A stretch of DNA of 64,000 bases from Cognatishimia sp. MH4019 (GCF_020177595.1 NZ_JAHTBL010000003.1:124001-188000), one strand, 5' to 3'. Positions 9,454-18,389 are shown, counted from the first letter of the stretch. Notes: generated from the sequence alone by a model not told the origin. Translations and numbers: made by a program.

Positions 9454-10335
9454 ATGGTCGGACCTTTGGAACAAGCAATCCTGGCGCTTATGATCTTTGT
9501 GATCATGCTGGGAATGGGAGCGTCGCTGACGCCGCGGGACTTCGTTTTGGCGTTGAAGCGCCCGTATGGATTGGCGATTGGCGTGATCTCGCAATATGGG
9601 TTCATGCCGCTTTTGGGCTTCGTCTTGGCCTTTACCTTGCCGGTATCCGAGCCGATCCAGTTGGGCATTCTGATCATGGCCTGCATGCCGGGCGGGACGA
9701 CATCTAATATCTTTACCTACTTCTCGAAGGGGAACCTCGCGTTGTCGGTATTGATGACGGTCACGTCCACGGTGTTTGGGGTGATCCTGATCCCGATTGT
9801 GCTGGTGCTCTATGCGGGCGCTTTGGATCTGGAGATTCCGCGCGAAAACATCATTGCGACCCTGGTTTTGCTGCTGGTGCCAGTGGGCATCGGGATGGTG
9901 CTGCGCAAGTGGAACGCCAATGTGGGGGCTGTCACCGAGTTCATGGGGTCGATGCTGGCGGTGTTCTTCATTCTGTTCCTGATCGTGTCCTGGATCCCGC
10001 GTAACTGGGGCTTCCTGATGGAGACGACATGGGGGACTTACTTCGCCTCTATCGCGCTGGGGTTGGTGGGGATCACGATTGGCTATAACTTTGCGAAAGC
10101 GTTGAAGCTGCATCCGCGCAATGCGCGGACTGTGGCGCTGGAAACGGGTATCCAGAATGGGCCGCTGGCCATTGCCATCATTGCGTTTACCTTTGCGGGG
10201 ACCGAGGCGCAGGCGATCATGGCGGTGCCGGTGCTGTATTCGCTGTTCATCGTGATCGTATCGACGCTCGTCACGTTCTATTTCCGGCGCGTGAATACGG
10301 CGGCGGAACAAGCGATGCCGGACGGATTGTTGTGA
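9454..10335 (+). CDS. Bile acid:sodium symporter (BASS) family transporter
   Basis: The 293-residue protein has about nine or ten hydrophobic segments. MGMGASLTPRDF and ACMPGGTTSNIFTYFSKGN match the BASS fold, where the crossed helices bind Na+ and an organic anion; ETGIQNGPLAIAI is the second conserved crossover motif. Bacterial members carry diverse organic acids, sterols or sulfonates, so the substrate is unknown. It sits 30 bases after the acyl-CoA ligase, which suggests an acid imported and then activated, but this is inference. Confidence 0.88.
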   Translation: MVGPLEQAILALMIFVIMLGMGASLTPRDFVLALKRPYGLAIGVISQYGFMPLLGFVLAFTLPVSEPIQLGILIMACMPGGTTSNIFTYFSKGNLALSVLMTVTSTVFGVILIPIVLVLYAGALDLEIPRENIIATLVLLLVPVGIGMVLRKWNANVGAVTEFMGSMLAVFFILFLIVSWIPRNWGFLMETTWGTYFASIALGLVGITIGYNFAKALKLHPRNARTVALETGIQNGPLAIAIIAFTFAGTEAQAIMAVPVLYSLFIVIVSTLVTFYFRRVNTAAEQAMPDGLL

Positions 10336-10356
10336 GGGGCGGAAACTCTTGTGCCT

Positions 10357-11382
10357 TTACGCAGGGCGGAGACGGGCGACCTGAGCGTCGATCCGGTCAA
10401 GTTGGGTTTGCTTTTCGCTATCCTCCAGGAACGATGCTTTGAAGCTGTTGCGGGCAAGGGTGACGATCTGAGGCTCTGTCAGGGTCAACGCATCGGCCAC
10501 AGCACGGTAATTGTCGTTCAGGTAGCCTCCGAAATAGCTGGGATCGTCGGAGTTCACAGTGACCAGCAGGTTTGCCTCGAGGGCTTTTTTGACGGGCGCT
10601 GCGCTGAGGTCGGGGATGCCTTTCAGGCGCAGGTTTGAGATCGGGCACATCGTCAGTGGCGTTTGCTGTTGGGCGAGGCGCTGGGTGAGGGCGGCGTCCT
10701 TGAGCGCCGAATTGCCGTGATCCACGCGTGAGACGCCAAGCAGGTCGAGAGAATTGGCAACGTTTTCCGGAGGGCCTTCTTCGCCAGCATGGGCGACGGC
10801 GACAAAGCCTTCCTTGCGGGCTTCGGCAAAGACGCGTTCGAATTTCTCGGGCGGGTGGCCCTGTTCGGAGCTGTCGAGGCCGACGGCGAAGATGTGATCT
10901 TTGTGTTTGCAGGCGCAAGCGAGGGTGTCGAACGCCTCTTCTTCCGAGAGGTGGCGCAAGAAGCACATGATGAGCTTGGAGGAGATGCCGAGCTCGCGGT
11001 GGGCTTGTTCCAGCGCGCTGGTGATCCCGGCGAGCACGGTTTCAAAGGCGATGCCGCGCTCCATATGGGCTTGGGGGTCGAAGAATATCTCGGCATGGGT
11101 AAGGCCGTCGGCGTGGACCTTGGTCAGATAGGCCCATGTCAGATCATGAAAATCGCGTTCCTCGATCAGGACGGACATGCCAAGGTAATAGACATCCAGA
11201 AAGTCCTGCAGATTGTCGAATTGGTAGGCGGCGCGCACGTCTTCGACGGTATCATACGGCAGGGTGATCTTGTTGCGCTTGGCCAGTGCCAGCATCATTT
11301 CAGGCTCAAGCGTGCCTTCGATATGCAAGTGCAGTTCTGCTTTGGGCAGGGTGTCGATCAACTGGTGGACATTGGATGTCAT
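10357..11382 (-). CDS. Adenine deaminase-type member of the adenosine deaminase family
   Basis: The 341-residue metal enzyme has the zinc site HLHIEG near the N-terminus, HAGEE with the catalytic Glu, DHGNSAL, and SDDPSYFGGYLNDNY with the metal-binding Asp. The SDDPxYFGGY segment is, as I recall the family, the mark of bacterial enzymes that deaminate adenine to hypoxanthine rather than true adenosine deaminases, whose segment reads differently. It would act in purine salvage in the cytoplasm. It is convergent with the BASS gene, 21 bases apart. Confidence 0.85.
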   Translation of the reverse strand: MTSNVHQLIDTLPKAELHLHIEGTLEPEMMLALAKRNKITLPYDTVEDVRAAYQFDNLQDFLDVYYLGMSVLIEERDFHDLTWAYLTKVHADGLTHAEIFFDPQAHMERGIAFETVLAGITSALEQAHRELGISSKLIMCFLRHLSEEEAFDTLACACKHKDHIFAVGLDSSEQGHPPEKFERVFAEARKEGFVAVAHAGEEGPPENVANSLDLLGVSRVDHGNSALKDAALTQRLAQQQTPLTMCPISNLRLKGIPDLSAAPVKKALEANLLVTVNSDDPSYFGGYLNDNYRAVADALTLTEPQIVTLARNSFKASFLEDSEKQTQLDRIDAQVARLRPA

Positions 11383-11423
11383 GGCGCGCTCCTATTTGGG
11401 GCAGGGTAGGCGCGCCAGCAGGC

Positions 11424-12065
11424 TTAGTCGAGGGTCAGTGCAAGCCCGAGGATCAGTTCGAAGCCTGCGACCTCGTGATCGATATTGGAGCCGCTGCCAT
11501 CCGCCCCAGTGTGGATCGGAGGGGAGGTGACATAGCGCGCTTCGATCAGGGCGGATTTACGGGCGGTGAGGGGCCGGGTGATGCGCGCGCCGAGCAGGGC
11601 ATAGGGCGCAGTGTCGTCGATGCTGCGGTCAAGACCGGGACCGGTGATGTCACCCGCCGTGTGGCGAAGACCTGCGCCAGCACCGATGGCGTAGACAGCT
11701 CTGCCGGTGGTGGCGACGGGCAGCCAGACATTGGCGCCAAGGCGCTGCGTGCGCAGTTTGGCTTTATAGCCAAGACGGCGGCCCCATGCTGTGGGCGCGG
11801 TCTTGCCATCAAGGGTGACGGGGGCCGCGATGTGGCCTTCGGCTTCGACGGTCAGACGCTTGGTTTTGCGAGCAACACGCAGGCTCAGCGCGTTGGTCTG
11901 CGCGTGCTGGGAATGGTGGAGCGAAGAGACGGTGCGGGCGGTGTTCTTGCCATCAAACTCGTGCTTGTCCCAGCCTTGAGAGGCGCCGAAGACAAGCGCG
12001 GTTTCGGCGGCCTGGACGGGCAGGGCAAGGGTCAGCAGGAGGGGGATCAGGGCAAGGTAGCGCAT
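11424..12065 (-). CDS. Small outer-membrane beta-barrel-like protein
   Basis: The 213-residue protein starts with a clear signal peptide (MRYLALIPLLLTLALPVQAAE). The mature part has alternating polar and hydrophobic strands (RLTVEAEGHIAAP, YALLGARITRPL, SALIEARYVTSP) and ends in hydrophobic residues (ELILGLALTLD), as in small outer-membrane barrels. I recognise no named family. It is a single gene, 41 bases from the deaminase gene on the same strand. A perfect CtrA-type site lies 77-91 bases upstream of its start. Confidence 0.7.
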   Translation of the reverse strand: MRYLALIPLLLTLALPVQAAETALVFGASQGWDKHEFDGKNTARTVSSLHHSQHAQTNALSLRVARKTKRLTVEAEGHIAAPVTLDGKTAPTAWGRRLGYKAKLRTQRLGANVWLPVATTGRAVYAIGAGAGLRHTAGDITGPGLDRSIDDTAPYALLGARITRPLTARKSALIEARYVTSPPIHTGADGSGSNIDHEVAGFELILGLALTLD

Positions 12066-12141
12066 CGTCGTTCACTCTTCGTTAAGGCCCCCGCCTTTGG
12101 GAGGGGTGTAGGGTGAACACCGTGTCAAAGCGACGGTTTTG

Positions 12142-12156
12142 TTAAGGGGTGGTTAA
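12142..12156. promoter_or_regulatory. CtrA-type site TTAA-N7-TTAA upstream of the barrel gene
   Basis: TTAA at 12142-12145 and TTAA at 12153-12156 are separated by exactly 7 bases, the full CtrA consensus. It lies in the gap before the minus-strand gene at 12065. Confidence 0.5.
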
Positions 12157-12250
12157 TGGGCAGCGGCTGCGACGCGGCCATCAAAAGAGAGGCCGGAGAT
12201 TGCCGGTCCGATGAGCTTTGAGGGGCTGAGGGATTGCAAACCCATACGAA

Positions 12251-12284
12251 AGAAAAAGCCGCACCCGAGGGCGCGGCTTTCTTT
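12251..12284 (-). terminator. Rho-independent terminator of the rpsF-rpsR-rplI operon
   Basis: On the minus strand AAAGCCGC and GCGGCTTT pair around ten bases and run into a T-rich tract, about 25 bases after the rplI stop. Confidence 0.8.
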
Positions 12285-12306
12285 AATTTGCGGTGAGCGA
12301 GAGACC

Positions 12307-12951
12307 TTAGTCTTTCTGCTCTTCCTCGTCGTTGCTTTCTGCAGCTTCGACAGCTTCTGCGGAGGCAGGAGCGTCTTCGGCCAGATCGTCGAGAGCGGCG
12401 CCGCCGATATCGTCGAAGAGCTCGGCAATCTCGAACTCGGCTTCCGCTTCGGCTTCTGCGGCGAGTTCCTGAATGGATTTGCCGGAGGCTTGCAGTTCGG
12501 CTTCCTCGGTCGAGCGGGCGACGTTTAATTCGATTGTCGCTTCAACTTCGGGGTGCAGGCGGATGAAGACCTCGTGGATGCCCAGCTCTTTGATCGGGCT
12601 GGACAGCTCGACCTGACGACGCTCGATGGTGAAGCCATCTGCGGTTGCGGCATCGGCGGCGTCACGGGTGGTGACGGAGCCATAGAGCGACCCGGCGTCA
12701 GAGGCCTGACGAATCACGATGAACTGCTGACCATTCAGCTTGTCCGCCATCGCGTCGGCTTCTTTCTTGGTCTCAAGGTTCTGAGCTTCGAGCTGCGCTT
12801 TCTGCTCTTCGAAGTTGGCGACATTGGCTTTGGAAGCCGTCAGCGCCTTGCCTTGGGGCAGAAGGTAGTTGCGGGCATAGCCGGGCTTGACGTCCACGAC
12901 TTCGCCCATCTGGCCGAGCTTGGCCACACGTTCCAGAAGGATAACTTGCAT
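12307..12951 (-). CDS. rplI: 50S ribosomal protein bL9
   Basis: The N-terminal 50 residues ([32 protein letters not shown]) are textbook bL9, the two-domain protein at the base of the L1 stalk. The C-terminal RNA-binding domain ends near residue 150. A further 60 residues rich in Ala, Glu and Asp make the protein 214 residues, against about 150 in E. coli; I know such acidic tails from related Rhodobacteraceae. Last gene of the S6-S18-L9 operon, 11 bases after rpsR. Confidence 0.97.
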   Translation of the reverse strand: MQVILLERVAKLGQMGEVVDVKPGYARNYLLPQGKALTASKANVANFEEQKAQLEAQNLETKKEADAMADKLNGQQFIVIRQASDAGSLYGSVTTRDAADAATADGFTIERRQVELSSPIKELGIHEVFIRLHPEVEATIELNVARSTEEAELQASGKSIQELAAEAEAEAEFEIAELFDDIGGAALDDLAEDAPASAEAVEAAESNDEEEQKD

Positions 12952-12962
12952 GTGCTTTCTCC

Positions 12963-13190
12963 TTACTTGACGGCGTAGGGCAGCAGGGCGAGGAAGCGGG
13001 CGCGTTTGATGGCGCGGGCCAGCTCACGCTGCTTCTTGGCCGAGACGGCGGTGATGCGGGACGGAACGATCTTGCCACGCTCAGAGATGTAGCGCTGCAG
13101 AAGACGTGTGTCTTTGTAGTCAATCGCGGGTGCGTTCTCACCAGAGAAGGGGCACACTTTGCGACGGCGGAAAAACGGTTTGGCTGCCAT
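12963..13190 (-). CDS. rpsR: 30S ribosomal protein bS18
   Basis: The 75-residue basic protein begins [27 protein letters not shown] and contains the S18 core [50 protein letters not shown] in order. It binds the platform of the small subunit together with S6. It lies between rpsF (26 bases upstream) and rplI. Confidence 0.98.
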   Translation of the reverse strand: MAAKPFFRRRKVCPFSGENAPAIDYKDTRLLQRYISERGKIVPSRITAVSAKKQRELARAIKRARFLALLPYAVK

Positions 13191-13216
13191 GGGTTAGGCT
13201 CCTTTTCTCAGATCAA

Positions 13217-13579
13217 TCAGCGGCGGCGGTCGCCGCGGTCACCGCGGTCGCGCTCGTCGCGTTTCTGCATCTGGACCGAGGGTCCTTCGGCGTGCTCGTC
13301 GACCTTGATGGTCAGGACGCGCATCACGTCGTCATGCAGGCGCATCAGGCGTTCCATCTCCTGCACGGCCGGTGCGGGGGCATCGGTGCGCAGATAGGCG
13401 TAGTGGCCCTTGCGGTTCTTGTTGATCTTGTAGGCCATCGTTTTGACGCCCCAGTACTCGTTGTCCACCAGCGTACCGCCGTTGTCCGAGAGAACTGTTC
13501 CGAAATGTTCGATGAGGCTTTCGGCCTGCGCGTTGGACAAGTCCTGACGCGAAATGAAGACATGCTCATAAAGGGGCAT
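13217..13579 (-). CDS. rpsF: 30S ribosomal protein bS6
   Basis: The protein begins MPLYEHVFISRQDLS and has the NKNRKGHYAYL and MRLHDDVMRVLTIKV segments of S6, a ferredoxin-like protein that pairs with S18. The C-terminus is rich in Arg, Asp and Gly. The ATG at 13579 has GGAG five bases before it; a GTG two codons earlier would overlap that site. Length is 120 residues. First gene of the operon; the 253-base gap to the divergent gene at 13833 should hold its promoter. Confidence 0.97.
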   Translation of the reverse strand: MPLYEHVFISRQDLSNAQAESLIEHFGTVLSDNGGTLVDNEYWGVKTMAYKINKNRKGHYAYLRTDAPAPAVQEMERLMRLHDDVMRVLTIKVDEHAEGPSVQMQKRDERDRGDRGDRRR

Positions 13580-13832
13580 GCGCACTCCAATCTAATTTTC
13601 AAGCGCACTTCAAAGACCGGGGATGAGACCTTTGCGGCCCGGTCACGAGAGGATGCGCGGTTCAAGCGTTCTCGCAAAGGAAGCCGCCTTATACCTGCGC
13701 GGGGGCAAAGTGCAAGTGGCGCAATTGTGGCTGCGTTCCCCGAATTGCGCCCGCGGTTTTCCTTTTCCTTGCCCTAGTCCTGCCCTGATTGGACGCAATC
13801 GTCGGTTGCAGGGGGAAAAAGGGATAAGAGCC

Positions 13833-14480
13833 ATGAATGCAGTAACAGAGTTTTCAGGTGTTCCGGTAGAGAGTGAGACACCCAAGCGCGCGTTTCAGGT
13901 TGATGAAACACATTGGGGATATATCGTAAAATCCATGGAGGAGGCTGATGCGCCCATCCTTCTGCGCCAGGCCATAAGCTGGTTTATGGGCACATCGCTG
14001 ATGGTGGCGATTGTCGGCCTTTGGGCAATGCCCGGCGCGATGTTTGATGGCGAGACATTGATTATCAAGCTGGGTTTGACGGCGATCTTTATGGCCTTTG
14101 CGGGTTTATGCTTCTGGCTGGCCTCTCGTGGCATGCGCACGGAGGTGCAATTTGATCTGGTCCGCAACGAGATCCGGTCCGTGGCGCGCAATGGCAAGGG
14201 AGCCGTGACGTTGCTGGATCGTTTGACCTTTGAGGACGTTGGCAGTGTCTTTGTGAGCCCTAGCCAGCATGGCACCGAACAGGCCAAGCTGGTTCTGCGT
14301 CTGGGCTGCAGCCCGCATCTTCTGGATGTCGCTCATGGTCGCGAGGACGCCTTGAGCGTTTTGCGCGACCGGATCGGCATGGATATGCTGAACCCATCAA
14401 TCGCCGCGCCGCGCAAGTCTTTGCAGGCGTTGCAGGCCGTGCCGGGGTCGGCACGCAGTCGAAAGCACGTGGCCGCCTGA
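13833..14480 (+). CDS. Inner-membrane protein of unknown function with two TM segments
   Basis: The 215-residue protein has a soluble N-terminus of about 50 residues, two adjacent hydrophobic helices (about 52-75 and 82-104), and a soluble C-terminal half that reads like a PH-type or YdbT-like membrane-anchored domain (VQFDLVRNEIRSV, LTFEDVGSVFV). That resemblance is weak. I know similar unnamed proteins in relatives but no function. The start at 13833 follows GGGATAAG; the longer frame from 13623 extends into the rpsF promoter region and is not credible. Single gene with its own terminator. Confidence 0.65.
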   Translation: MNAVTEFSGVPVESETPKRAFQVDETHWGYIVKSMEEADAPILLRQAISWFMGTSLMVAIVGLWAMPGAMFDGETLIIKLGLTAIFMAFAGLCFWLASRGMRTEVQFDLVRNEIRSVARNGKGAVTLLDRLTFEDVGSVFVSPSQHGTEQAKLVLRLGCSPHLLDVAHGREDALSVLRDRIGMDMLNPSIAAPRKSLQALQAVPGSARSRKHVAA

Positions 14481-14509
14481 CGGTCACCATCAGTTCGAAA
14501 AAAAACCTG

Positions 14510-14540
14510 AAAAGCCCGGCTCTTTGGTCGGGCTTTTGTT
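14510..14540 (+). terminator. Rho-independent terminator after the membrane protein gene
   Basis: AAAAGCCCG (14510-14518) pairs with CGGGCTTTT (14529-14537) around ten bases, starting 30 bases after the stop. Confidence 0.85.
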
Positions 14541-14641
14541 TGTCAATGAACACAGAGTGTTGAGCTTTGTGGTGTTGTCAAAAACAAAGGGAAGCCGACA
14601 TTGTAAGTTTGTATACTTGCAAACCACGGAGCGACCCTGCG

Positions 14642-15226
14642 ATGAAATCCATTCTGCTTGCCACCACCCTTGCCGCCGCCACAGCCACAGCCACAGCTGT
14701 TGCTGCCGAGCCTGTGAAATACATGCTCGATTCCAGCCATTCTCAGGTTTTGTTCAGCTATGACCATCTGGGCTATTCGACCACGTTTGGCATGTTCTCG
14801 GGCTTTGAAGGCGAGATCATGTTTGATCAGGAGAACCCCGCCAATTCGAGCGTGAATGTTTCTATGCCTTTGATGTCGATGTTCACGGGATGGGAGCAGC
14901 GCGAGGCGCATTTCATGTCCGATGATTTCTTTGGAGCAACTGAAGAGGACATGATCACGTTCACCTCGACCGAGATTGAAGTGACTGGCGAGGACACAGC
15001 GCTTATCACCGGCGATCTGACGATGAACGACATCACCCAGAGCGTTGTTCTGGATGCCAAGCTGAACGGCACGGGCACGCACCCGATGGCGCAGAAGGAA
15101 TGGGCCGGCTTTGATGCGACGACAACGCTTAAGCGCTCTGACTTCGGTGTGGGGGCTTTTGCTCCGGCCGTGTCGGATGAGGTTGATGTGCGTATTTCGC
15201 TTGAAGCGGCTATCGCGGACAGCTGA
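14642..15226 (+). CDS. YceI-family periplasmic protein
   Basis: The 194-residue protein has a signal peptide of about 22 residues ending TAVAAEP, with an Ala-Thr repeat. The mature lipocalin-like domain starts YMLDSSHSQVLFSYDHLGYSTTFGMFSGFEGEI and ends LKRSDFGVGAFAPAVSDEVDVRISLEAA, both typical of YceI. The family binds isoprenoid-like lipids in a beta-barrel and is linked to stress and base induction; the ligand here is unknown. The start at 14642 has a GGAG-type site and removes 25 non-homologous residues. A second YceI domain lies in the convergent gene 70 bases on. Confidence 0.93.
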   Translation: MKSILLATTLAAATATATAVAAEPVKYMLDSSHSQVLFSYDHLGYSTTFGMFSGFEGEIMFDQENPANSSVNVSMPLMSMFTGWEQREAHFMSDDFFGATEEDMITFTSTEIEVTGEDTALITGDLTMNDITQSVVLDAKLNGTGTHPMAQKEWAGFDATTTLKRSDFGVGAFAPAVSDEVDVRISLEAAIADS

Positions 15227-15246
15227 TCCGTCTGAATGTCTTGAAG

Positions 15247-15277
15247 AAAGCGCTTCGGGGAACCGGGGCGCTTTTTT
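15247..15277 (+). terminator. Rho-independent terminator of the YceI gene
   Basis: AAAGCGC and GCGCTTTTTT form an outer stem with a CGG/CCG inner stem, 20 bases after the stop. It may also serve the convergent gene. Confidence 0.75.
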
Positions 15278-15296
15278 CGTGGGCTGGTGTCGCGGG

Positions 15297-16502
15297 TCAG
15301 GGGGCTGTGGGGTTGGCCTCGATATTGATCGTGACCGTGACCGGATAGGCGAGGCTGGTCTCGTCGGTCATGTTGTCGCCGATGCCGAAGTCGCGGCGGT
15401 CGAGCGTCAGGGTCGTGCTCATGAAGGCGGTGTCGCCTTCAAAGCCCAGATCGAAGGGCATGGTGAGGGGGACGCTGTTGTCTTTGATCGTCAGAGTGCC
15501 GGTCGCGATATGGCTGGCCCCGCCTTCGCTGATATCGGCTTCAAAGACGGCGGTGGGGAATTCGGGCGTGTTAAAATAGTCCGGTCCCATTGCCTGGTCA
15601 GTGACAGAGCCGAGTGTGAGCGAGGGGATGGCGATGGTCGTGCGCACAGTGCCTTTCGCATCAGCGGGGGCGTTGCGATCATAGTCGATCTGGGTTGTCC
15701 ACTCGGCAAACTCCCCTTCGACAGTCGCACCGAATTGCGTGATCGCGATGGCGATGCGGCTGCTTTCGGCGACGATTTCCCACCCGGAGGAGGTTTCTTC
15801 TAGTTGCGGCACGGCGGCGACGGTGTCTTTTGCCGCAAAGAGGCCAAGTCCGGCTCCGATGACGAGAGCGGCGGCCCATGCGCCCAAAGCAAGCGCGGGG
15901 GCTGCGGCTTTGCTTTGGTGTGGCGGCAGGTCGGGTAATTGCGGTGTGCCGATCATGCGGCGCAGGGTTTGGTCTTTGTCGACGAAGTGATGCTTGAGAG
16001 CGCCTGCGATATGCAGGATCAGAGAGGCGGCCAGGACGCGTTCGAAGATGATGTGCAGACTGGCGAAAGTATGAGCGAGGGCGTCGTCTTTTGGCACGAA
16101 GGGCAGGTTCTGGCCAAAGGGCCACCAGATTGGAGCAAAGCCTGTCGTGGCGGCGTGGTGAATCCAGCCGGAGAGCGGGACCAGCAGGAGCGAGCCATAG
16201 AGCAGCCAGTGGACCGTTTGCGCGGCGAGCGTTTCGAGCTTGCGGTCCGGGTGCAGCTCGGCGGGTTTGGGTTGGCTGATCGCCCAGGCGATGCGGGCGA
16301 GGGCCACGAAAAAGACCGTCACGCCAAGGGTCTTATGCAGCGAGAAGAGGAAGGCCTTGCGGGCCAGTTGCTCGGACGTGTCATAGGGCAGCTGGTTGGC
16401 GATGATGCCCAGCGGGATCAGCGTGATGATCAGGGCGGCTGTCAGCCAGTGGAAGGTCTTGGTCAGGCTTCCATAGTGTTGAGCAGTGTTGGCGAGGGGC
16501 AT
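15297..16502 (-). CDS. Cytochrome b561 fused to a YceI domain
   Basis: The 401-residue protein joins a four-helix cytochrome b561 domain (about 1-175) to a further TM helix (about 190-215) and a YceI domain (about 225-401). Candidate haem ligands are His18, His56, His98, His150 and His164, within the helices TFHWL, SLHKTLG, TVHWLLY, LHIIFE and LHIAGALKH. The YceI part has AIAITQFGATVEGEFAEWT and LDRRDFGIGDNMTDETSLAYPVTVTINIEA. The layout suggests electron transfer from the membrane quinone pool toward a lipid-binding periplasmic domain, which is inference. The start at 16502 has GGAGAG; longer readings run antisense into fabD. Confidence 0.9.
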   Translation of the reverse strand: MPLANTAQHYGSLTKTFHWLTAALIITLIPLGIIANQLPYDTSEQLARKAFLFSLHKTLGVTVFFVALARIAWAISQPKPAELHPDRKLETLAAQTVHWLLYGSLLLVPLSGWIHHAATTGFAPIWWPFGQNLPFVPKDDALAHTFASLHIIFERVLAASLILHIAGALKHHFVDKDQTLRRMIGTPQLPDLPPHQSKAAAPALALGAWAAALVIGAGLGLFAAKDTVAAVPQLEETSSGWEIVAESSRIAIAITQFGATVEGEFAEWTTQIDYDRNAPADAKGTVRTTIAIPSLTLGSVTDQAMGPDYFNTPEFPTAVFEADISEGGASHIATGTLTIKDNSVPLTMPFDLGFEGDTAFMSTTLTLDRRDFGIGDNMTDETSLAYPVTVTINIEANPTAP

Positions 16503-16648
16503 CAGGCTCTCCGGGCGGTTGTTGCTGGGAAGGTAGGGCAGTGTTGTGCCTGCGCAAAGGCCCGATCTCGCACAGCGCGTGTGCATCGGTGATTGCGCGC
16601 CGAAGCCACGCGCGGTATTTGCGGCAAAAGCTGTTGAGGAGGGTATCC

Positions 16649-17587
16649 ATGAGCCGAGCATTCGTTTTCCCCGGGCAAGGGGCGCAGACCATCGGAATGG
16701 GCAAGGCGCTGGCGGAGGCCTATCCGGCCTCGAAGGCCGTGTTTGACGAGGTCGATGCGGCGCTGGGCGAGGATTTGTCCGGGCTGATCTGGGAGGGCGA
16801 GCAGGACACGCTGACCCTGACCCAGAATGCGCAGCCAGCGTTGATGGCCATGTCGATTGCAGTGATGCGGGCGCTGGAAGCGGAAGGGGTGTCGGTTGAG
16901 GCCGCGTCTTATGTGGCGGGGCATTCTTTGGGGGAGTATTCGGCCTTGGCGGCATCCGGTGCTTTGAGTGTGGGCGATGCGGCTGTTTTGTTGCGCGCGC
17001 GCGGGCAGGCGATGCAGGCGGCGGTGCCGGTGGGTGTCGGTGCCATGGCGGCGCTGTTGGGGCTGGATTTTGCAGCGGTGCAAGAGGTGGCGGCCGAGGC
17101 GGCACAAGATGAGGTCTGCGAGGCAGCCAACGACAACGACCCGGGACAGGTGGTTGTGTCAGGGCATAAGGCGGCTGTTGAACGGGCTGTCGAGATTGCG
17201 AAAGGCAAGGGCGCAAAGCGGGCGGTCTTGTTGCCGGTGAGTGCGCCGTTCCATTGCTCTTTGATGCAGCCCGCCGCAGACGCCATGGCAGGCGCTTTGG
17301 GCGATGTGACGATTCATGCGCCGAATGTGCCGGTGGTCGCCAATGTCGTGGCAGAGGCCGTCAGCGATCCGGAGCAGATTCGCGCGCTGCTGGTGGAGCA
17401 GATCACGGCGTCGGTCCGGTGGCGCGAAAGCGTGGCATGGATGGGCACGCAGGGCGTGACCGAGATTTGGGAGATCGGGGCCGGGAAGGCTCTGATCGGA
17501 ATGGTGCGCCGGATTGATCGCGGGATCGCGACGCGCGCGCTGAGCACGCCCGAGGATATCGCGGCGGCTGTGGAAAGCATGGAATAG
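16649..17587 (+). CDS. fabD: Malonyl-CoA:ACP transacylase
   Basis: The 312-residue enzyme loads malonyl groups onto ACP for fatty acid synthesis. It begins MSRAFVFPGQGAQTIGMG, has the nucleophile elbow GHSLGEYSAL with the active Ser, the conserved VSAPFHCSLMQPA with the catalytic His, and a late EIGAGKALIGMVRR. GAGGAGG precedes the ATG at 16649; 36 residues upstream in frame are antisense to the b561 promoter region and are excluded. fabG follows 8 bases later. Confidence 0.97.
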   Translation: MSRAFVFPGQGAQTIGMGKALAEAYPASKAVFDEVDAALGEDLSGLIWEGEQDTLTLTQNAQPALMAMSIAVMRALEAEGVSVEAASYVAGHSLGEYSALAASGALSVGDAAVLLRARGQAMQAAVPVGVGAMAALLGLDFAAVQEVAAEAAQDEVCEAANDNDPGQVVVSGHKAAVERAVEIAKGKGAKRAVLLPVSAPFHCSLMQPAADAMAGALGDVTIHAPNVPVVANVVAEAVSDPEQIRALLVEQITASVRWRESVAWMGTQGVTEIWEIGAGKALIGMVRRIDRGIATRALSTPEDIAAAVESME

Positions 17588-17595
17588 GGGCAGAT

Positions 17596-18333
17596 ATGTT
17601 TGATTTAGCAGGGAAAAACGCGCTGATTACGGGCGCATCTGGCGGGATCGGTGGCGAGATTGCCAAGGCGCTGCATCAGGCGGGGGCGACCGTTGGGCTT
17701 TCTGGCACACGGGTTGAGCCGTTGGAGGCGCTGGCCGCTGAGCTTGGCGAGCGGGCGCATGTGCTGCCGTGCAATCTGAGCGACATGGAGGCGGTGGACG
17801 CGCTGCCCAAGCAGGCGGCAGAGGCGATGGGATCGGTCGATGTGCTGGTCAATAACGCTGGCATCACGCGGGACAATCTGTTTATGCGCATGTCGGACGA
17901 GGAATGGGCCAGCGTGTTGGCGGTGAACCTGACCGCGACGATGAAGCTTTGCAAAGGTGTGATGCGCGGCATGATGAAAGCACGGTGGGGCCGGATCGTG
18001 AATATCAGTTCGGTCGTCGGTGCCACGGGCAATCCGGGGCAGGCGAATTACGCGGCCTCCAAGGCTGGTGTCGTGGGGATGTCGAAAAGCCTTGCCTATG
18101 AGGTGGCCAGCCGGGGGATCACGGTGAACTGCGTCGCTCCGGGCTTTATCACGACGGCGATGACCGACAAACTGACCGATGAGCAGAAGTCTGCCATTTT
18201 GACCAATGTGCCTGCCGGGCGCATGGGAGATGCCGATGAAATCGGGGCGGCTGTGCTCTATCTGGCGAGCCCGGAGGCAGGTTACGTAACAGGGACGACC
18301 TTGCATGTGAATGGTGGCATGGCCATGTTCTAG
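17596..18333 (+). CDS. fabG: 3-oxoacyl-ACP reductase
   Basis: The 245-residue SDR enzyme reduces 3-ketoacyl-ACP with NADPH. The cofactor loop is TGASGGIGGEIA, NNAGITRDN follows, and the active site is Ser in NISSVVG with YAASKAG (Tyr, Lys). The length, the TRDNLFMRM segment and position between fabD and acpP identify it as the biosynthetic FabG. A perfect CCTGTC-N6-GACAGG hairpin without T run starts directly after the stop (18335-18352). Confidence 0.97.
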   Translation: MFDLAGKNALITGASGGIGGEIAKALHQAGATVGLSGTRVEPLEALAAELGERAHVLPCNLSDMEAVDALPKQAAEAMGSVDVLVNNAGITRDNLFMRMSDEEWASVLAVNLTATMKLCKGVMRGMMKARWGRIVNISSVVGATGNPGQANYAASKAGVVGMSKSLAYEVASRGITVNCVAPGFITTAMTDKLTDEQKSAILTNVPAGRMGDADEIGAAVLYLASPEAGYVTGTTLHVNGGMAMF

Positions 18334-18361
18334 GCCTGTCTTAAAGGACAGGTGAAAGCGT

Positions 18362-18389
18362 TTGCCTTGGCGGAAAGCTATGATATAGG
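18362..18389 (+). promoter_or_regulatory. Possible sigma-70 promoter for acpP
   Basis: TTGCCT and TATAGG are spaced by 16 bases, about 125 bases upstream of the acpP start, after the fabG hairpin. The match is moderate. acpP usually needs far more product than fabG, which fits a separate promoter. Confidence 0.35.

Noticed and set aside
11286-12116. A 276-codon plus-strand frame across the barrel gene
   Set aside because: The minus-strand gene has a signal peptide and ribosome site; the plus frame is low-complexity Gly and Arg.
16503-17216. A 238-residue extension of the b561-YceI protein
   Set aside because: It runs antisense through fabD, is rich in Pro and Arg, and lies upstream of a good ribosome site.
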